Notes: a model not told the origin generated them from the letters alone. A stretch of 64,000 nucleotides of DNA from Asterella californica (GCA_036924285.1 JAYKYS010000001.1:3756501-3820500); one strand, 5' to 3'; shown: positions 31,457 through 43,125, counted from the first letter of the stretch. Made by a program: numbers and translations.

Positions 31457-32782
31457 CCGTGGTGCGGAGGTTGGCTTCCAGAGCTTCAAACTTCTGCTTA
31501 TGGATCTCCTCTTGCTGTATCAAGTTCGTAGACCAAACCCAAGCTGCAATGACTTCTCTTGAGCCATCACGCGCTTCTCAACCAACTCTATGGCTGGCTG
31601 GATCTCCGAACTGAAGTAGGCATTGAACTCTTCCAGCCGTCTTCTCACAGAAGACAAGTTCATCGCCACAAAGTGATCTGTGACGGCTTCCCTGTCTTCC
31701 AGAGGCATGGATGCCTCTTCTACCACCGTAATCTTTTGCTTATGCGCACGGGAAGACGCTACTCTCAACATCTTCCGAGGTGGAAGATCTCTTCCCATCG
31801 CAAGGACAATCCTCTTCGCTGCGCTTCCTCTAGTCTCAGTCAAAATGTCAACCCATACCTTGGCTTCTGGAGTCTTCGAAAGACTCCATGTAGTCGTAGA
31901 AGCTGTCTTCCCTGCGATCCGTGTGCTCGGCATGTCCTCCTCTGAATCCGACTCGGATCTAGAGTGGATGATAAGGAAAGATGTGCTCTTTTGAGGCACA
32001 CCACTAGGTCTCATCTTCCTCGATGACGACGCGTCTTCTGTGCCGCTAGTTGTCTTCTCTCATCAGAATCAACTTCTGCTGAGTGTCTGGTCCTACCTGG
32101 GGCACTAAAGTGAGAGGGGAAGACATGGCAGCTGTTTGATCTTCTTCCTCCGAGGTCTCGTCCTTCACCTCGCGTTGTCTTGCTGGCCCCTACTTAACCA
32201 ACTGGTCTTCTGTCAAATCCTCCTTGGACATGTACAAATAGCAGAAGAATAGGATGAGATGCTCTCCAGCTGGAGTACCCAAATACACTAACTCGGTCTG
32301 GATGTAGGTGTGGAAGAAGGCGCCCCAATTGATGAGCATTCCTTCCCAGATAGCTTCCAAGAACTCCACGTCCTGGTCTCCAAGGTACCCCACTTTCTGG
32401 ACCTTTCTCTTGGAAAAAAGTGAAGATACAACTTTCTCAGAAGATGCTTTTTCGGCTCCCGGAAAACTTCTATCTTCCATCCGTTCTTCCCTTGTCTAGT
32501 CTTCTAAGAAGAGGCATGTGGTGCTTCCAGATACATACCACTTCTTACAGATCATCGGTAGGATATTCTTCTCCAACTCGTACTCGTGGTTCTCTGCTTC
32601 TAGCGGATGGAAAGCCATGTGCCACCATTCCACCGTCCAAGAAGATGGTCTTCCCCGAGCGACCCGTGTCTTAACAAGTACATGGTTGCGCGGAGGCAAT
32701 GCTGCCCAAAAGTCCTCCAGAATACCCTGGTTCGCGAGGTTCCAGTCCCATAGAAAGAAGTCGAGACCCAACTCCTTGATGT
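31457..32782 (-). pseudogene. Broken copy of the 711-aa region-A ORF
   Basis: Read on the minus strand from 32782, the same order as in 784-2919 appears: LGLDFFLWDWNLANQGILED, SSWTVEWWHMAFHPLEAENH, GSTTCLFLED, YLGDQDVEFLEAIWEGMLIN, TPAGEHLILFFCYLYMSKED, SESDSEEDMPSTR, LPPRKMLRVASSRAHKQK, VAMNLSSVRRRLEEFNAYF, then LQLGFGLRT. Stops and frame changes break it into pieces. It is cut on the 3' side by the 5' LTR of element C and on the 5' side by a B-type LTR fragment. It corresponds to residues ~32-470. It keeps the high GAAGAC/GTCTTC density (about 12 sites). Confidence 0.85.
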
Positions 32783-32920
32783 ATCCAAGGACAGCAAGTT
32801 TGAATCCGGAACAGCCGAACGGTCCAACTCTCCTTCATAGGTAACTGAAGCATCCCAAAACCTCTCCTGCGTCTCAATTTCTTCCAGAACACAGTCCACG
32901 ATCCGTCTCTTCATGAACCG
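32783..32920 (-). repeat. B-type LTR fragment, left part, split by a solo LTR
   Basis: Matches 8106-8246 of the B LTR (ggatccaaggacagcaag ... ccgtctcttc). The matching sequence resumes at about 34670. Confidence 0.8.
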
Positions 32921-32921
32921 T

Positions 32922-34666
32922 TGTCGTGTCGTGGACCTAAATTCAGACTTCGATGTTTGTCGCTCCAAAGACACTCATGGGAAAAGCAAGCTAGGCCTCA
33001 GCTTATGGACTTTGGTACAATTCGGGATATCCGCTTTCATCGCATCAGTGGATAGAGCTCCTTGTCAGCACTCCATAGGCACTTCGTCTACTTCGTTTGG
33101 ACGCCTAGTGGAGAAGTTACAGGACTCGAAAGATGGAAAAAACAAGCTAGGCCCCAGCTTACTAGCTTTTGGTACAATTCGGGATCTCCACTTTCATTGC
33201 ATCAGTGGGTAGAGCTCATTATCAGCACTCCATAGGCACTTCGTCTACTTCGTTTGGACGTCTAGTGGAGAAGTTACATGACATGACTCGAAAGATGGAG
33301 AAAGCAAGCTAGGCCTCAGCTTATGGACTTTTGACACAACTTCGGATCTTCCCTTTCATCGCATCAATGGGTAGAGCTCGTTGTCAGCTTTTCATATGCA
33401 CCTTGTTTACTTCGTTTGGACGTCTAGTGAAGAAGTTATGCGACTCGAAAGAAGGAGAAATCAAGCTAGGCCTTAGTTTACTTGCTGATTGGGTATTAGC
33501 GGCTCCATGCGTTATATTAAAGACGCAAAGGGCCAGCTTCCTCATTTATTGAAGAAAACTGTACATACATAGACTGACGTAAGGGGGCAGCTTAAGGGGT
33601 TAGCTTGCGTTTGCGACCTGTCAACAGACGATTCAGGAGATTTGGAGGTCTAATGCAAGCGCGCAAGGCGTCGTTGGGTTCAGATCTGTGCAGGCTACGC
33701 ACTGGATAAGACGGTTTGTGAAGAGACGGATCGGGGAGTGTGTTCTGAGAGAAATTGAGACGCATGGAGAGATTTGGGAGATTTCAGTTATCTGTGAAGG
33801 AGAGTTGGATCGTTCGGACCGTTCTGGAGTCCAAACTTGCTATCCTTGGATCCATCGGGATCAGAACATCGAGTTCTACAGGAAATTGAAGATGATACGG
33901 GTTTTCATCGGGCGGTTCAGGAGTTCTGAGTGAAATTGACTCATAGGGAAGCGCTTACGTCAGATTTTCGTTCGTCTGTGACTTGAAATTGGGTTGTTCT
34001 TCGCGATCAATGAACCAAACTCTTCGTTCTTGGTGCCTACGCGATCAAGGAGTCTTCATCTACACGTCGGAGAAGACCGTACGTGGATTGGGTTGTTGGT
34101 TTGGGGGTAGTGAGCGAGTTTGAGCCGCAGGGAGTCGATTTAGTCAGTTTTTCGCAACCTGTGACCAAATTTCTTGCGTGGTTTTGCAAGGGGAACTCCA
34201 AACGACTTGTTTGGAGTCTCGTTGGGTTCGGGGTAGCTAGATCTATCTGTCTGAGAAGACGGATATCAGATCAAGCGATGCGTTTGAGCGGTGTGTGTGT
34301 GGTTTTAAGCAGTAGGAGGAATTTTTGAAGGTTTGATCACTTGCGATCGAAAATCAACGATATCTCGGCTGTCGAGAGTTGGATCTGAAGGTTTCTTAGA
34401 CCAACGGAGTCATGGAAGGAGGGTCAGGGTTGAGATTCAAGGGGTTCGTTTTAAGGGCTTTGAAATAGATTACAGACCACTCTGGTTTCTCAGTTTTGTG
34501 TTCTTAGGAAGAAAGAACCAGCAGTGTACATACATTTGGAGTTGGTACATATTGCAACATTCGTTTTCGTGGTTGTTTTTCTCTGTCTTGTCTTTGTTCA
34601 GCACATAGCATCTTCACAGCCAAGAACCTCGCGTTTTCTTGGACATCCTTCACGCAAAATCCTGCA
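32922..34666 (+). repeat. Solo LTR of the B/D family (element F)
   Basis: A complete plus-strand LTR, starting tgtcgtgtcgtggacc and ending cacgcaaaatcctgca, with no internal region beside it. It contains about three units of the 157 bp repeat (32985-33490). It sits inside an older LTR in the opposite orientation. The flanks 'accgt' (32917-32921) and 'accat' (34670-34674) may be a mutated 5 bp target duplication. Confidence 0.82.
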
Positions 34667-35277
34667 CACACCATCTTAACCAATGTGTAGCCTGCACAGA
34701 TCTAAACCCAACGACGTCTTGTGCGTTTGCATTGGATCTCCAAATCTCCCGAATCGTCTGCTAACAAGTCGCAGGTGTAAGCTAACCCCTTCAACTACCC
34801 CCTTACGTCAGTCCTTGTACTACAAGTTCTCAGATTATCAGCTAGCAGGCCCTTTGCGTCTTTATTATAGCGTCAGGAGCTGCAAATACCCAGTCAGAAA
34901 AAGTAAACTAGGGTCCAACTTGATTTTTTCATCTTTGAGTCACGTAACTTCTCCACTAGGCGACCAAATGAAATAGACGAAGTGCCCATGGAAAGCTGAC
35001 AATGAGCTCTACCCATCGATGTTATGAAAATGAAGATCCGAAGTTGTGCAAAAATCTCTTAAGCTGGGACCTAGCTTGTTTTTCTCATCTTTCGAGTCTC
35101 GTAACTTCTCCACTAGTCATCCAAATGAAGTAGACGAAGTGTCCATGGAAAGCTGACTACGAGCTCTACCCATTGATGCGATGAAAGTGAAGATCCGAAG
35201 TTGTGCAAAAAGTCTCATTTTTAGTCTCATAAGTGTCTTTGGAGTGATAATGATAAGCATCAAAATTTGATTTTCAA
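34667..35277 (-). repeat. B-type LTR fragment, right part
   Basis: Continues the fragment at 32783-32920 (cttaaccaatgtgtagcctgcac, as in 8250-8275). It runs through repeat units to 'gtgtctttggagtgataatg ... gattttcaagtag', diverged from the B LTR. Confidence 0.8.
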
Positions 35278-35283
35278 GTAGTC

Positions 35284-36108
35284 TTGAAGATTGAGTTTAA
35301 GGTTGAAGAAATCACCCACCAAGTGTTAGACAAGAAAACAAAGGAGAGACATTACGATGATATGCTGCTAAACTTTCTCTTGTCTCTTTCAAGAATGGAT
35401 GACCTTCCAAACCATGAACAAGAATTCATCAAGGAGATGGGACCATTTATTACGTGTTTGGATGAGATCTTGAAGGAGTTCAATCTTTTTGTTACAAAGT
35501 AGCACAAAGGTCTAACTCTTGATCATAGTGGAGATACAGACCCGAAGAAAAATGACAATGATCGTTCTTTGTTACGGTCCTTTGTTACAGTCAAGGCAAA
35601 TGATTTCTGACCACTAAATAATCTATCGGACGTAGAGCTAAGACAATTGTGATATAATCAAGAAGTTGTGGATGAAAAAACCAGCCAGCTTGAAGAACAT
35701 GTTGACGAAGTGGATTCTGGAGCGTTGGTTGCAAAGATAAGAGAAAGTTTATTGTCTACTCTCCTTTAGTCTTATTGGATTTCTTTCCATCTGTGCACAC
35801 TTTCTCACCCATCTTTATGCTATTTTCCTTTTAAGTATAAAGAAGTGTATGAGACATGGTTCGATCTTGTTGGGAAGTACGACATAGATGACACCTTTCT
35901 TGAAGAGATGCTTCATCATGTCTTGAACAAGAAGGATAAAGTCGACAAGGATATGAAGCCTCCTACAGCCTCTTCCGAAGAGAAAAACAAGAGTAAATTA
36001 TTTGAGGAGCTCCTAACGATCATAGTAACTGCACTTCACAAATGTACCTTGTCCACAAAGGACTTCAGCCTACTCGAAGAAGAGAACTTGTTGCGATCGA
36101 ACATGTGA
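35284..36108 (+). pseudogene. Unrecognised gene remnant
   Basis: Plus-strand ORFs at 35284-35502 (72 aa) and 35845-36108 (87 aa), with further coding-like sequence between them (about 35610-35750, NNLSDVELRQL, VVDEKTSQLEEHVDEVDSGA) broken by stops. The peptides are charged and helical (EEITHQVLDKKTKERHYDDM; EEMLHHVLNKKDKVDKDMKP; ELLTIIVTALHKCTLS). The gap at 35755-35840 has intron-like T-rich sequence. It may be a decayed host gene or exons of one. I do not recognise the family. Confidence 0.3.
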
Positions 36109-36650
36109 ACGAGAATATTTCTGTTTAGGAGTTATCGTTTGCGGAGTAGTATGACTACCCGTTGACTTTTTTGACCTCATCCACCCAAACATTGTAAGAT
36201 GAGGTGTTCTCAAATTTAAAGCGTTCTTGACATTTGTAAGTAGTGTCACTACCTCGAAGGGTTATGTTTGTCGTTGTCATACTAGAATTTGACCAACAGA
36301 TGACGAATTTGGTGAACGTGGTGAAGGGTATTGAATATACCTATTGTCGTGTTGTGACACGGCTCACTTTAGCATGGAACTTGTATTGTGTTGATTTTTG
36401 TGTTTCACAAACTTTTTCATATAACTTATTATTAAGTATCATGTTCATGGTTATCTAGGATGTAAGATCATATGATAATGAGACGTGTCAGGTCAATGAT
36501 CCATGGACATTTGAGTGAGTGACTCTTGTCATCAAATTTAGATATAAGATAGAGGATCGAGAGTTCGTGGGGTATTCTTCCTTGTGAGGTATTTCACGAG
36601 TGTTTCTTAGTGTCTTACATAGAGGGTGAGGAGCTATGAGTGTTACACTT
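36109..36650. other. Unassigned, no gene
   Basis: Nothing recognisable between the gene remnant and module copy 3. Confidence 0.4.
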
Positions 36651-37073
36651 ATGAACAGAGGATTGATCCAAGTTAAGTATCTTCCATTCGTGAATCCATT
36701 TCATATTAAGCTTCACTGCAACTATCGTAATCACTTTTGACATTGGTCCGTTGCTTACTTTGGTGAAGAGTTCAGGAGAGGGTGATGGACTTACCTACCC
36801 CGATGATCCTATTGATCTTCACCTACGGAGAGAATTGAGACCTCACTGTGTACATCTTACTTTGATGGATGAATGGACTTGAACTTTTCAGCCAACGTTC
36901 TTTTCAACATATGAGTTGATATCCCATGTCAATACTCGCGAAAGATCAATCATCATGCGTGGATATCGAAGAACTTTGGTGAGGAGTAATATAATCAAGT
37001 GATGGCTTCCTCATTTCATTTTTACGTACTTTCATTCATAGATCGATTCAAGGTCATTATCTTGACTTCGTAT
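36651..37073 (+). pseudogene. Tandem-domain module, copy 3 (decayed)
   Basis: Both halves are recognisable through stops and a frameshift. ORF a reads YLPFVNPFHIKLHC, then NHF-stop-HWSVAYFGEEFR, and after a frame change LIFTYGEN-stop-DLTVYILL. ORF b reads MDLNFSANVLFN, KNFGEE-stop-YNQVMASS, DRFKVIILTSY. The DLTV Trp codon is a stop (TGA), as in copy 2 (TAA). It is the most decayed of the three copies. Confidence 0.55.
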
Positions 37074-37793
37074 TCAATCTCATGTATTTCTGTGTCATTA
37101 CTATCTGTATCGCGTGACGAAGGTGATTATCTTGTGTTAAGTTTGAGGTCTAAAGTTTTTTGGTTCAAGCTTTCAAGGTGTGAGAGTGTTTTAGGGTTAA
37201 AACTCAGTCTATAGTGCTAAGTAGGAGATAAATGATCTCCAATATTTTTTCTCATTGGTCCATTTTTTACTAGTGAAGTTCGTCCAAGTTCTAAGGACAG
37301 TTTTGGAGTTTCAGAGATCTTCCTGGAGTCATTCGCGGTCTCGTTGGAAAGCTCTCAAGCTGGGCTACAATCTAGAGAGGAAGATCGATCAATTTGGAGT
37401 TTTGAGTGTGGAGCTATGATCATTCAAAGTAAAAGGGATCCAAGGTCATTTGGTTAAGAGAAGGTGTTGGGGTCGTGGATTGTAGCTGCTCGGGTCTGTA
37501 AAGCTCATAAGTCAGCACAGTCAAAAAGCTTGGTCCATTTCGAGCAATCGGTTTGGAGTCTCAAGTTGAAATTTTAGAGAAAGGTAGTGAGGGGTCATGA
37601 AATTTCATGTGAAGTTTAAGCCCAGTTGGAAGTTCAAGTTGGGAGCAATACATTATCGAAGTTCAGATTACAAGATGACAGTTACAATTTGAAGGAAAAG
37701 ATTGATTTCATCTAAATCTCTTGAACAAACTACTTGGGGTTTGGAGGTGGAACTTCTTGGAAGTGCTCTAATCAGACAAAGGAGCTATGTTGT
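37074..37793. other. Non-coding tail of module copy 3
   Basis: No gene. 37138-37165 (gtttgaggtctaaag) resembles the tail of copy 1 (ctttgaggcctaaa). 37320-37760 carries LTR/UTR-like phrases also found after copy 1 (cattcgcgg ... ttggaaagct). Confidence 0.35.
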
Positions 37794-38081
37794 TGCTTCA
37801 AGTCTGTAGCAATCTCAATGTCAGACTGAAGTTTGTGTGCAGGCATCTTACCCTTCTCCTTGCTTCTCTCCTTCTCCTTTGGTGTTGTAGATGGTAGATC
37901 CTCCATAGTCTCCTCCCGAGTAGGTGTTGTCTCCTGCCTTGCATCTGGTCTAGCCCTTTCACTCCTTGTAGCAGGTCGTTTGGCTGTAGAAGCCTCACCT
38001 GCATCCTCCCTCCTGCGTTTTTCTTCTAGTAGAGCTTCATGCTGACTTCTTGCAACATAAGCATGCACTGACATAGTATCC
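37794..38081 (-). pseudogene. Inverted gag fragment at the 5' edge of element E
   Basis: Minus-strand gag C-terminal piece (MSVHAYVARSQHEALLEEKR, TKRPATRSERARP-like spacer), the same as 28463-28743 in C and in the same orientation. At 38081/38082 it joins plus-strand protease sequence of element E. The orientation flips inside what was one gag-protease gene. Confidence 0.85.
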
Positions 38082-38334
38082 TATCATTCTAGGGCAGCCT
38101 TACATTACTGCTGTTAGAATGGAGACACGAGTTATGGATGATGGTTCAGCCTATGCTAGGATTCGTAGTAGAGACGGCAAAAGAGCTGTTCAGTTTTTGA
38201 CTGTTGCTGCAGAACATGAGAGGAATCGTGATAGCTTGAGAGACAGTCCACTGCCTAAGATTACTCAGGAGTTTAGAGAGTCTAGGGGTTTTGGCAGAGT
38301 ACCATTGAAGAGCGAGACTTCAACGGTACAGTAG
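38082..38334 (+). pseudogene. Element E protease C-terminal end
   Basis: Begins in TATCATTCTAGGGCAGCC, the continuation of the retropepsin second half. It then reads RMETRVMDDGSAYARIRSRD, GKRAVQFLTV and LPKITQEFRESRGFGRVPL, stopping at 38334. The active-site part is not at this locus. Confidence 0.8.
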
Positions 38335-38387
38335 AGATAGGATTCTCGTCTGATCCAGTAAAGCAGGAAGCTTTATCCACTAGCTTC

Positions 38388-40844
38388 TTGGGATTGACGT
38401 CATGTGGATCAGTATGTTATAGGAAGGTTGAGAATCTGAAGAGGTTTGAGAGGCAACATGTGAAGTATGTACAACAGTCTTTGAGAGATAGTGGAGAGTT
38501 AGCCGGAGATGAATACATATCTAGAGTGTTTGAAGAGCAGTATTTGGTAGATACTATAGGAGAGTTGAAATCTATAGTAGAAAGTTCTATAGATGATGTA
38601 GATAGAGTGGTGAGAGTGAGCTCCAAGGAGCTTTATGATGTAACTGATAAGTTTATAGATCGGCAAGAGGTGTATGTGGAGACCAAGTACAAGTCAGTGG
38701 CAAAGAAAGTCAAACCAGTGGCTTTGCCTTTACCACTCGATTACAATCAGAAGATGGAGCAAGCTGCACGAGAATCGACGCTCAGAGGACCGAGAAGAAT
38801 TGGGCACCAGTTCACAGAAACAACACTAAAGGAGCTGAGGATTGGAGGTGATGGATTTCTTACTGAGCAAGAGAAGAAGAGCTTCAGGGAGATGCTATCT
38901 AGACATGGTAAGGCGTTTGCGTTTGAGTCACATGAAGTAGGCTGTGTAGATCCAAGTGTAGTTGCACCTATGGTAATCTTTACTATACCGCATGTGCCTT
39001 GGAATCTACGTCCTATCCCTGTGCCTAGAGCTCATCTGCCAAAGCTGATAGACTTGCTTAATGAGAGGATTAGGATGGGTATCTTGGAACCATCTATAGC
39101 TCCCTACTCTAGCAGATGATTTACTGTTCCGAAGAAGAGTGGAGCTTTGAGATTTATCCAAGATATGCAGCCAGTTAACAAGGTGACTATCAGGAATATG
39201 GGTATAGGACCTATTGTAGACGAGTTTGCAGAGGCTTTTGCTGGTCGTGCTATCTATTCCATGGGAGACTTATATTCAGGTTATGATCAGTTTCAGTTAT
39301 CCTCTGAGAGTAGAGACTTGACTACAATGAGGACACCTTTGGGGTTACTAAGGATGTGCACCTTGCCGCAAGGTGCTACCAATTCTATAGCACATATGAT
39401 GAATGACATGAACAAAATTTTAAGGGACTTCATTCCTGAAAAAACTATGCCATTCCTTGATGATGTGCCGATCAAAGGATGTGCTGAGGAGGAGAAGAAT
39501 GAGGTAATGGATCAGAGGGGGTGCCGTAAGTTTGTTGCAGATCACATAGCTGATTGTGATAAGATATTGAGTCGACTGGAGGAGGTTCATTTGACCTTAT
39601 CAGGAGCAAAGTCTGTATTTGGAGAACAAGAGGTGTTAATAGTGGGACATCTGTGTGGATCTTATGGTCGGAAACCTTGTCCAAACAAGGTTGATGCCAT
39701 CCGAAGGATGAAGGAGACATGTGGATCGGTTACTGAGGTGAGAAGGTTTCTAGGTGCATGTGTGTTTTATCATATATGGATTCCACACTTTGCACATGTA
39801 GCAGATCCGTTGTACAAGTTGCTGAGGAAGGGGCAGAGATTTCAGTGGCAAGAGGAGCAAAGCGAGTCTATGAAGAAGTTGAAGGATCTGTTGTCTTCAC
39901 CACCAACTCTACGGAAGGTAACATATGAGTTGGGCAGATCTGTTATCCTTACTGTTGATACTAGTCCTATTGGCATTGGATGGGCTATAGGACAAGATGA
40001 TAAGGATGGAAATAGATATGTGGTGCGTTTTGGTGCTAAGGTATTAAGTTCACGGCAGAGAGACTACCCTCAGGTCAAGAGAGAACTATGGGGAGTAGTT
40101 ACTGCGATGAAGAGTGACAAGGAATACTTGATAGGAGCACTTGTGGTTGTGGAGACAGATTGTTTACCTCTCCTAGGAATGATTACTAGCTGTACAACTC
40201 CAGACATTGCTATGTTGAGGTGGATAGCATATATCAAGTCCTTGAACTCAGAGTTTAGACATATTGCAGGAAAAGACAATCCTGTGACAGATATGTTATC
40301 AAGGGCTAGGTATTACGATGAGAAAGAAATGATAGATGATCATGAGGATGTGGGAACAGAGTTCTATTCTAGTGCTCTTGCTAGAAGAGATAGAAGCTGT
40401 TTTGCAGCCTCGTTGGAGTTTTTTGAGGAAACTATGTATGATGGCGAGTGGTTGGATCTTGGGCGCTATTTGAGTTCACTGGAAAGGCAAGAAGGCTGGT
40501 CTGATGCAGATTTCAAGAGGATTCGTAGAATAGCTTATGGTTACTTTTTACATGGAGGACATCTATGGAAGCGTCCTAAGCTACAAGGAGGTATACCGCA
40601 ACGGGTGGTATGTGATTTGGAATTGCAGCAGCAGCTGATCAAGGAGTTTCATGAGAGTCTATGGGCCGGTCATAGAGGAGTTTGGGCTACATTTGCCAAG
40701 ATGAAGGAGAAGTATTGGTGGAAGGGTATGTATAAGGATGTAGTACAGTTTGTTTCATCTTGTATACCTTGCCAGATGTATTCCAACGTACGTCATCGTG
40801 ATGGATTGCATCCTACTTATCCTTTAGCCATTCATTACAAATAG
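38388..40844 (+). pseudogene. Element E reverse transcriptase, RNase H and integrase zinc finger
   Basis: Segments 38388-39119 and 39147-40844 are one frame broken by TGA at 39117-39119, where the relative has Trp (SSRWFT). The order is: linker (HGKAFAFESHEVGCVDP), RT (VPWNLRPIPVPRAHLPKL, IYSMGDLYSGYDQFQL, MCTLPQGATNSIAHMM, MPFLDDVPIKGC, VFYHIWIPHFAHVADPLYKL), RNase H (ILTVDTSPIGIGWAIGQDD, KRELWGVVTAMKSDKEYL, VVETDCLPLLGM, IAGKDNPVTDMLSRA), and the integrase zinc finger (FHESLWAGHRGVW, SCIPCQMYSN). It ends at TAG 40842-40844, where C has Trp (HYKWVVDLV). All catalytic acidic residues looked for are present. Confidence 0.9.
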
Positions 40845-40862
40845 GTAGTTGATCTGGTAACT

Positions 40863-41798
40863 ATGCCATTTGGACTCGGACAAATGAGGTATCTAGTCTT
40901 GGCTAGAGAAGATCTATCTAACCAAGTCGAAGGCCGTGCCCTGAGGACAAAGACCACTGCTAATGTCTGCCGCTTTCTACTTGAAGATGTTATTTGTAGG
41001 TATGGGTGTGTGGGAAAGATCACTGCAGATAGGGGTGAGCTGGATTCACAAGAAGCAGTTGAGTTCTTCAAGCGATTGGGAATCAAGTTGGCGTTAACCA
41101 CTACTTACAATCCTGAAGGGAATGGCAAGAGCGAACGAGGTCATCCGCCAATCATCAAAGCTTTGGTAAAAGCTTGCAAGGGTAAGATCCGTGAATGGCC
41201 TAGACTGCTACCATTTGCTTTGTGGGCAGATCGTACAACTCATAGTACCGTTACAGGTTACATGCCAGCAGAGTTGATACTAGGGCAAAAACCTGTGATG
41301 CCGATTGAGGAGGTTGTGCCTACTTGGAATGTTTTGCCATGGGAAAATGGTAGAAGTACGGAGGATCTTCTTGCATTAAGGATCCAACAGTTAGAACGGA
41401 GACCTGAGGATGTTGCCAAAACTGTGGAAAGGTTGAAGACTGCTAGAGAGAGAAACAAAGGCAGATTTGATAGAACGCATAGATTACGACCCAAACCAGT
41501 TAAAGAAGGTGATTGGGTGTTAGTCTATGATAGTAGTCTTGATAATCAGCATAGCACTATCAGAAAGTTCTCCAAGAGATGGTTTGGACCTTATGTGGTG
41601 TTAGAAGTTTATGATAATGCCACATACTCCTTGAGAGAGTTAGATGGTGCAGTGCTCAAGATACCAGTCGTAGGAAAGAGAATCAAGCTCTTTAGAAGGA
41701 GAGGGGAGGATCGGAACGTTGCAGAGTTTACAGAGGATGAAGCTGAAGACTCAATGCAGGTAGAAGATGAGTTTGAAGCCGAAGCTGAAGAGTCTTGA
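40863..41798 (+). pseudogene. Element E integrase core and C-terminal domain
   Basis: The same frame continues after the TAG at 40842: MPFGLGQMRYLVLAREDLSN, EDVICRYGCVGKITADRGEL (second catalytic Asp), TTTYNPEGNGKSERGHPPII (Glu), PRLLPFALWADRTTHSTVTG, KPVMPIEEVVPTWNVLPW, RIQQLERRPEDVAKTVERL, RTHRLRPKPVKEGDWVLVYD, FSKRWFGPYVVLEVYDNATY. It closes with an acidic tail at 41798. The first Asp would lie just upstream in the VVDLVTMP block. There is no chromodomain. Confidence 0.88.
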
Positions 41799-41830
41799 TC
41801 TGGATGGCACATATCGGAGGATGTGCAGGT

Positions 41831-41844
41831 TCAGAGGGGGTGGA
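41831..41844 (+). other. Polypurine tract of element E
   Basis: tcagagggggtgga, immediately followed by the LTR start tgtcgcgctacttgg. Confidence 0.85.
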
Positions 41845-43125
41845 TGTCGCGCTACTTGGCGGCTACATGTTATATTTCTACTCCGACGCTTGAGTTTAGT
41901 AGTTCTAGAAGTTAGCTTATATTACTTCTAGTCTGTTTATGTATATGTTTGACACCTTTGCAGCGGTGTTAATACTATTTTGAGTCTTAGTAGGTTGATT
42001 ACCATGTTGATATGGCTTAAGCTCATGGGTTGTATTTGCGTGTCGCTCATGCACGCTTTCTAGCTGATTTAAGTGATTTTTGGGGCTGCGTGTCGTTTTA
42101 GGTAGTTTAAGTTTTACGTTGGCACTCTAGGGAGCTTGACGTGGTAGCCTATGAGTAAAACTAAGTTGCCACGTGGATTAGGGCACTATAGGACAACCAA
42201 GTGGAGCTATGAACTCCCATTGGTCTATTTTTGTCTTTAGTTTAACTCTAAATTTAGAAACATAGCTCTAAAGGAGAGTTCGAGCATTTGGTGAGGGATC
42301 TTCGAAATCTGAGAGCACAGGGAGAGAGGTCTCGTCATGCCAAGCACTTCCAGTGAAAATTTCGATCGATTTGAGTCAATAAAGACGGAGTTATGAGCAA
42401 TTGAAGTTCGGATTGTGCTAGAATTGAATCATTTTGGTTGGATTTAGGGTTTTCAGTGTCACTCGCAGCAGATTTGAGGAAATTGCTTCAAAACTTCGAG
42501 GTTGTGTTCTCCGCCAGCAGGGCTACGATTTCACAAAAAGTTTCATATCGATTGAGCAACTGAGTAATTCAGGGCGGCCGCTGAAGCTGAGGGGGTCTGA
42601 AAAGCTCTTAATCTAGAGCAGCGACTTCAGAGGAGGAGATCTGCAGTTCTGTGTACATTCAGGAGTCCCAACTTCACAGGGATGTTCAGCACCCTGTAGA
42701 CTGCAAATCCTGTAAGAAATTTCGAAATTGATCGAGCTAAACTACTGTTATAGGTTGAAATAGCCAGCTAGGTACCAGAAATTGCCGTAGTTTTCTTGCT
42801 CAAAACTTTTCTGTTCATATCTCCGTGTCAGAATTTGATCTCAGGCTGAAATTTCGTCTGTGAGTTCAGTAGTACCTCATTTGCATGTAGGGGAAGTTTA
42901 GTGGTCTAAACCTTCATAGTTTTCCTCTCCGTGAGTGTCAAAGTTCACCGCCGAATCCTATTACTGCCAGCTAGACCTGAATTTCGCCTTCTGGGTATAT
43001 TACTAGATCTTACACATCTGTGTGAGTGTTTATAGCCCTATTGTGACCTGAAAGCCAACCTCTTGAGTGAACAACCACAGCCAGAAGCCCGGCGCTTTCC
43101 TAGGTAGACGGATTACACTCCGACA
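41845..43125 (+). repeat. Element E 3' LTR (1281 bp)
   Basis: Starts tgtcgcgctacttggcgg and ends gattacactccgaca. It matches, reversed, the C LTR 30089-31456. Only 4 nt (acgc) separate it from the 5' LTR of element D. Confidence 0.9.

Larger units (their letters stand above)
38082..43125 (+). mobile_element. Element E: Ty3/gypsy-type LTR retrotransposon, 5' part missing
   Basis: Plus-strand element with the protease end, RT, RNase H, integrase, PPT (41831-41844) and 3' LTR (41845-43125). Its 5' LTR and most of gag are absent here. A gag-protease piece that fits directly upstream lies at 22535-22955. It is very similar to element C and is the better-preserved copy of pol, with only two stops. 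Confidence 0.92.

Noticed and set aside
33331..33552. Repeated similar small ORFs (FITSMGRARC..., FIASVDRAPC...) at 8584, 16639, 33331, 43593-43924 and 48291-48699, suggestive of a repeat-protein family
   Set aside because: They are translations of the ~157 bp tandem units inside B/D-type LTRs, occur on whichever strand is open, and follow LTR orientation. They are not genes.
22956..38081. A single simple inversion explaining the C/E arrangement
   Set aside because: Inverting the block does not restore contiguous element sequence at either junction. An insertion or a multi-step rearrangement fits better.
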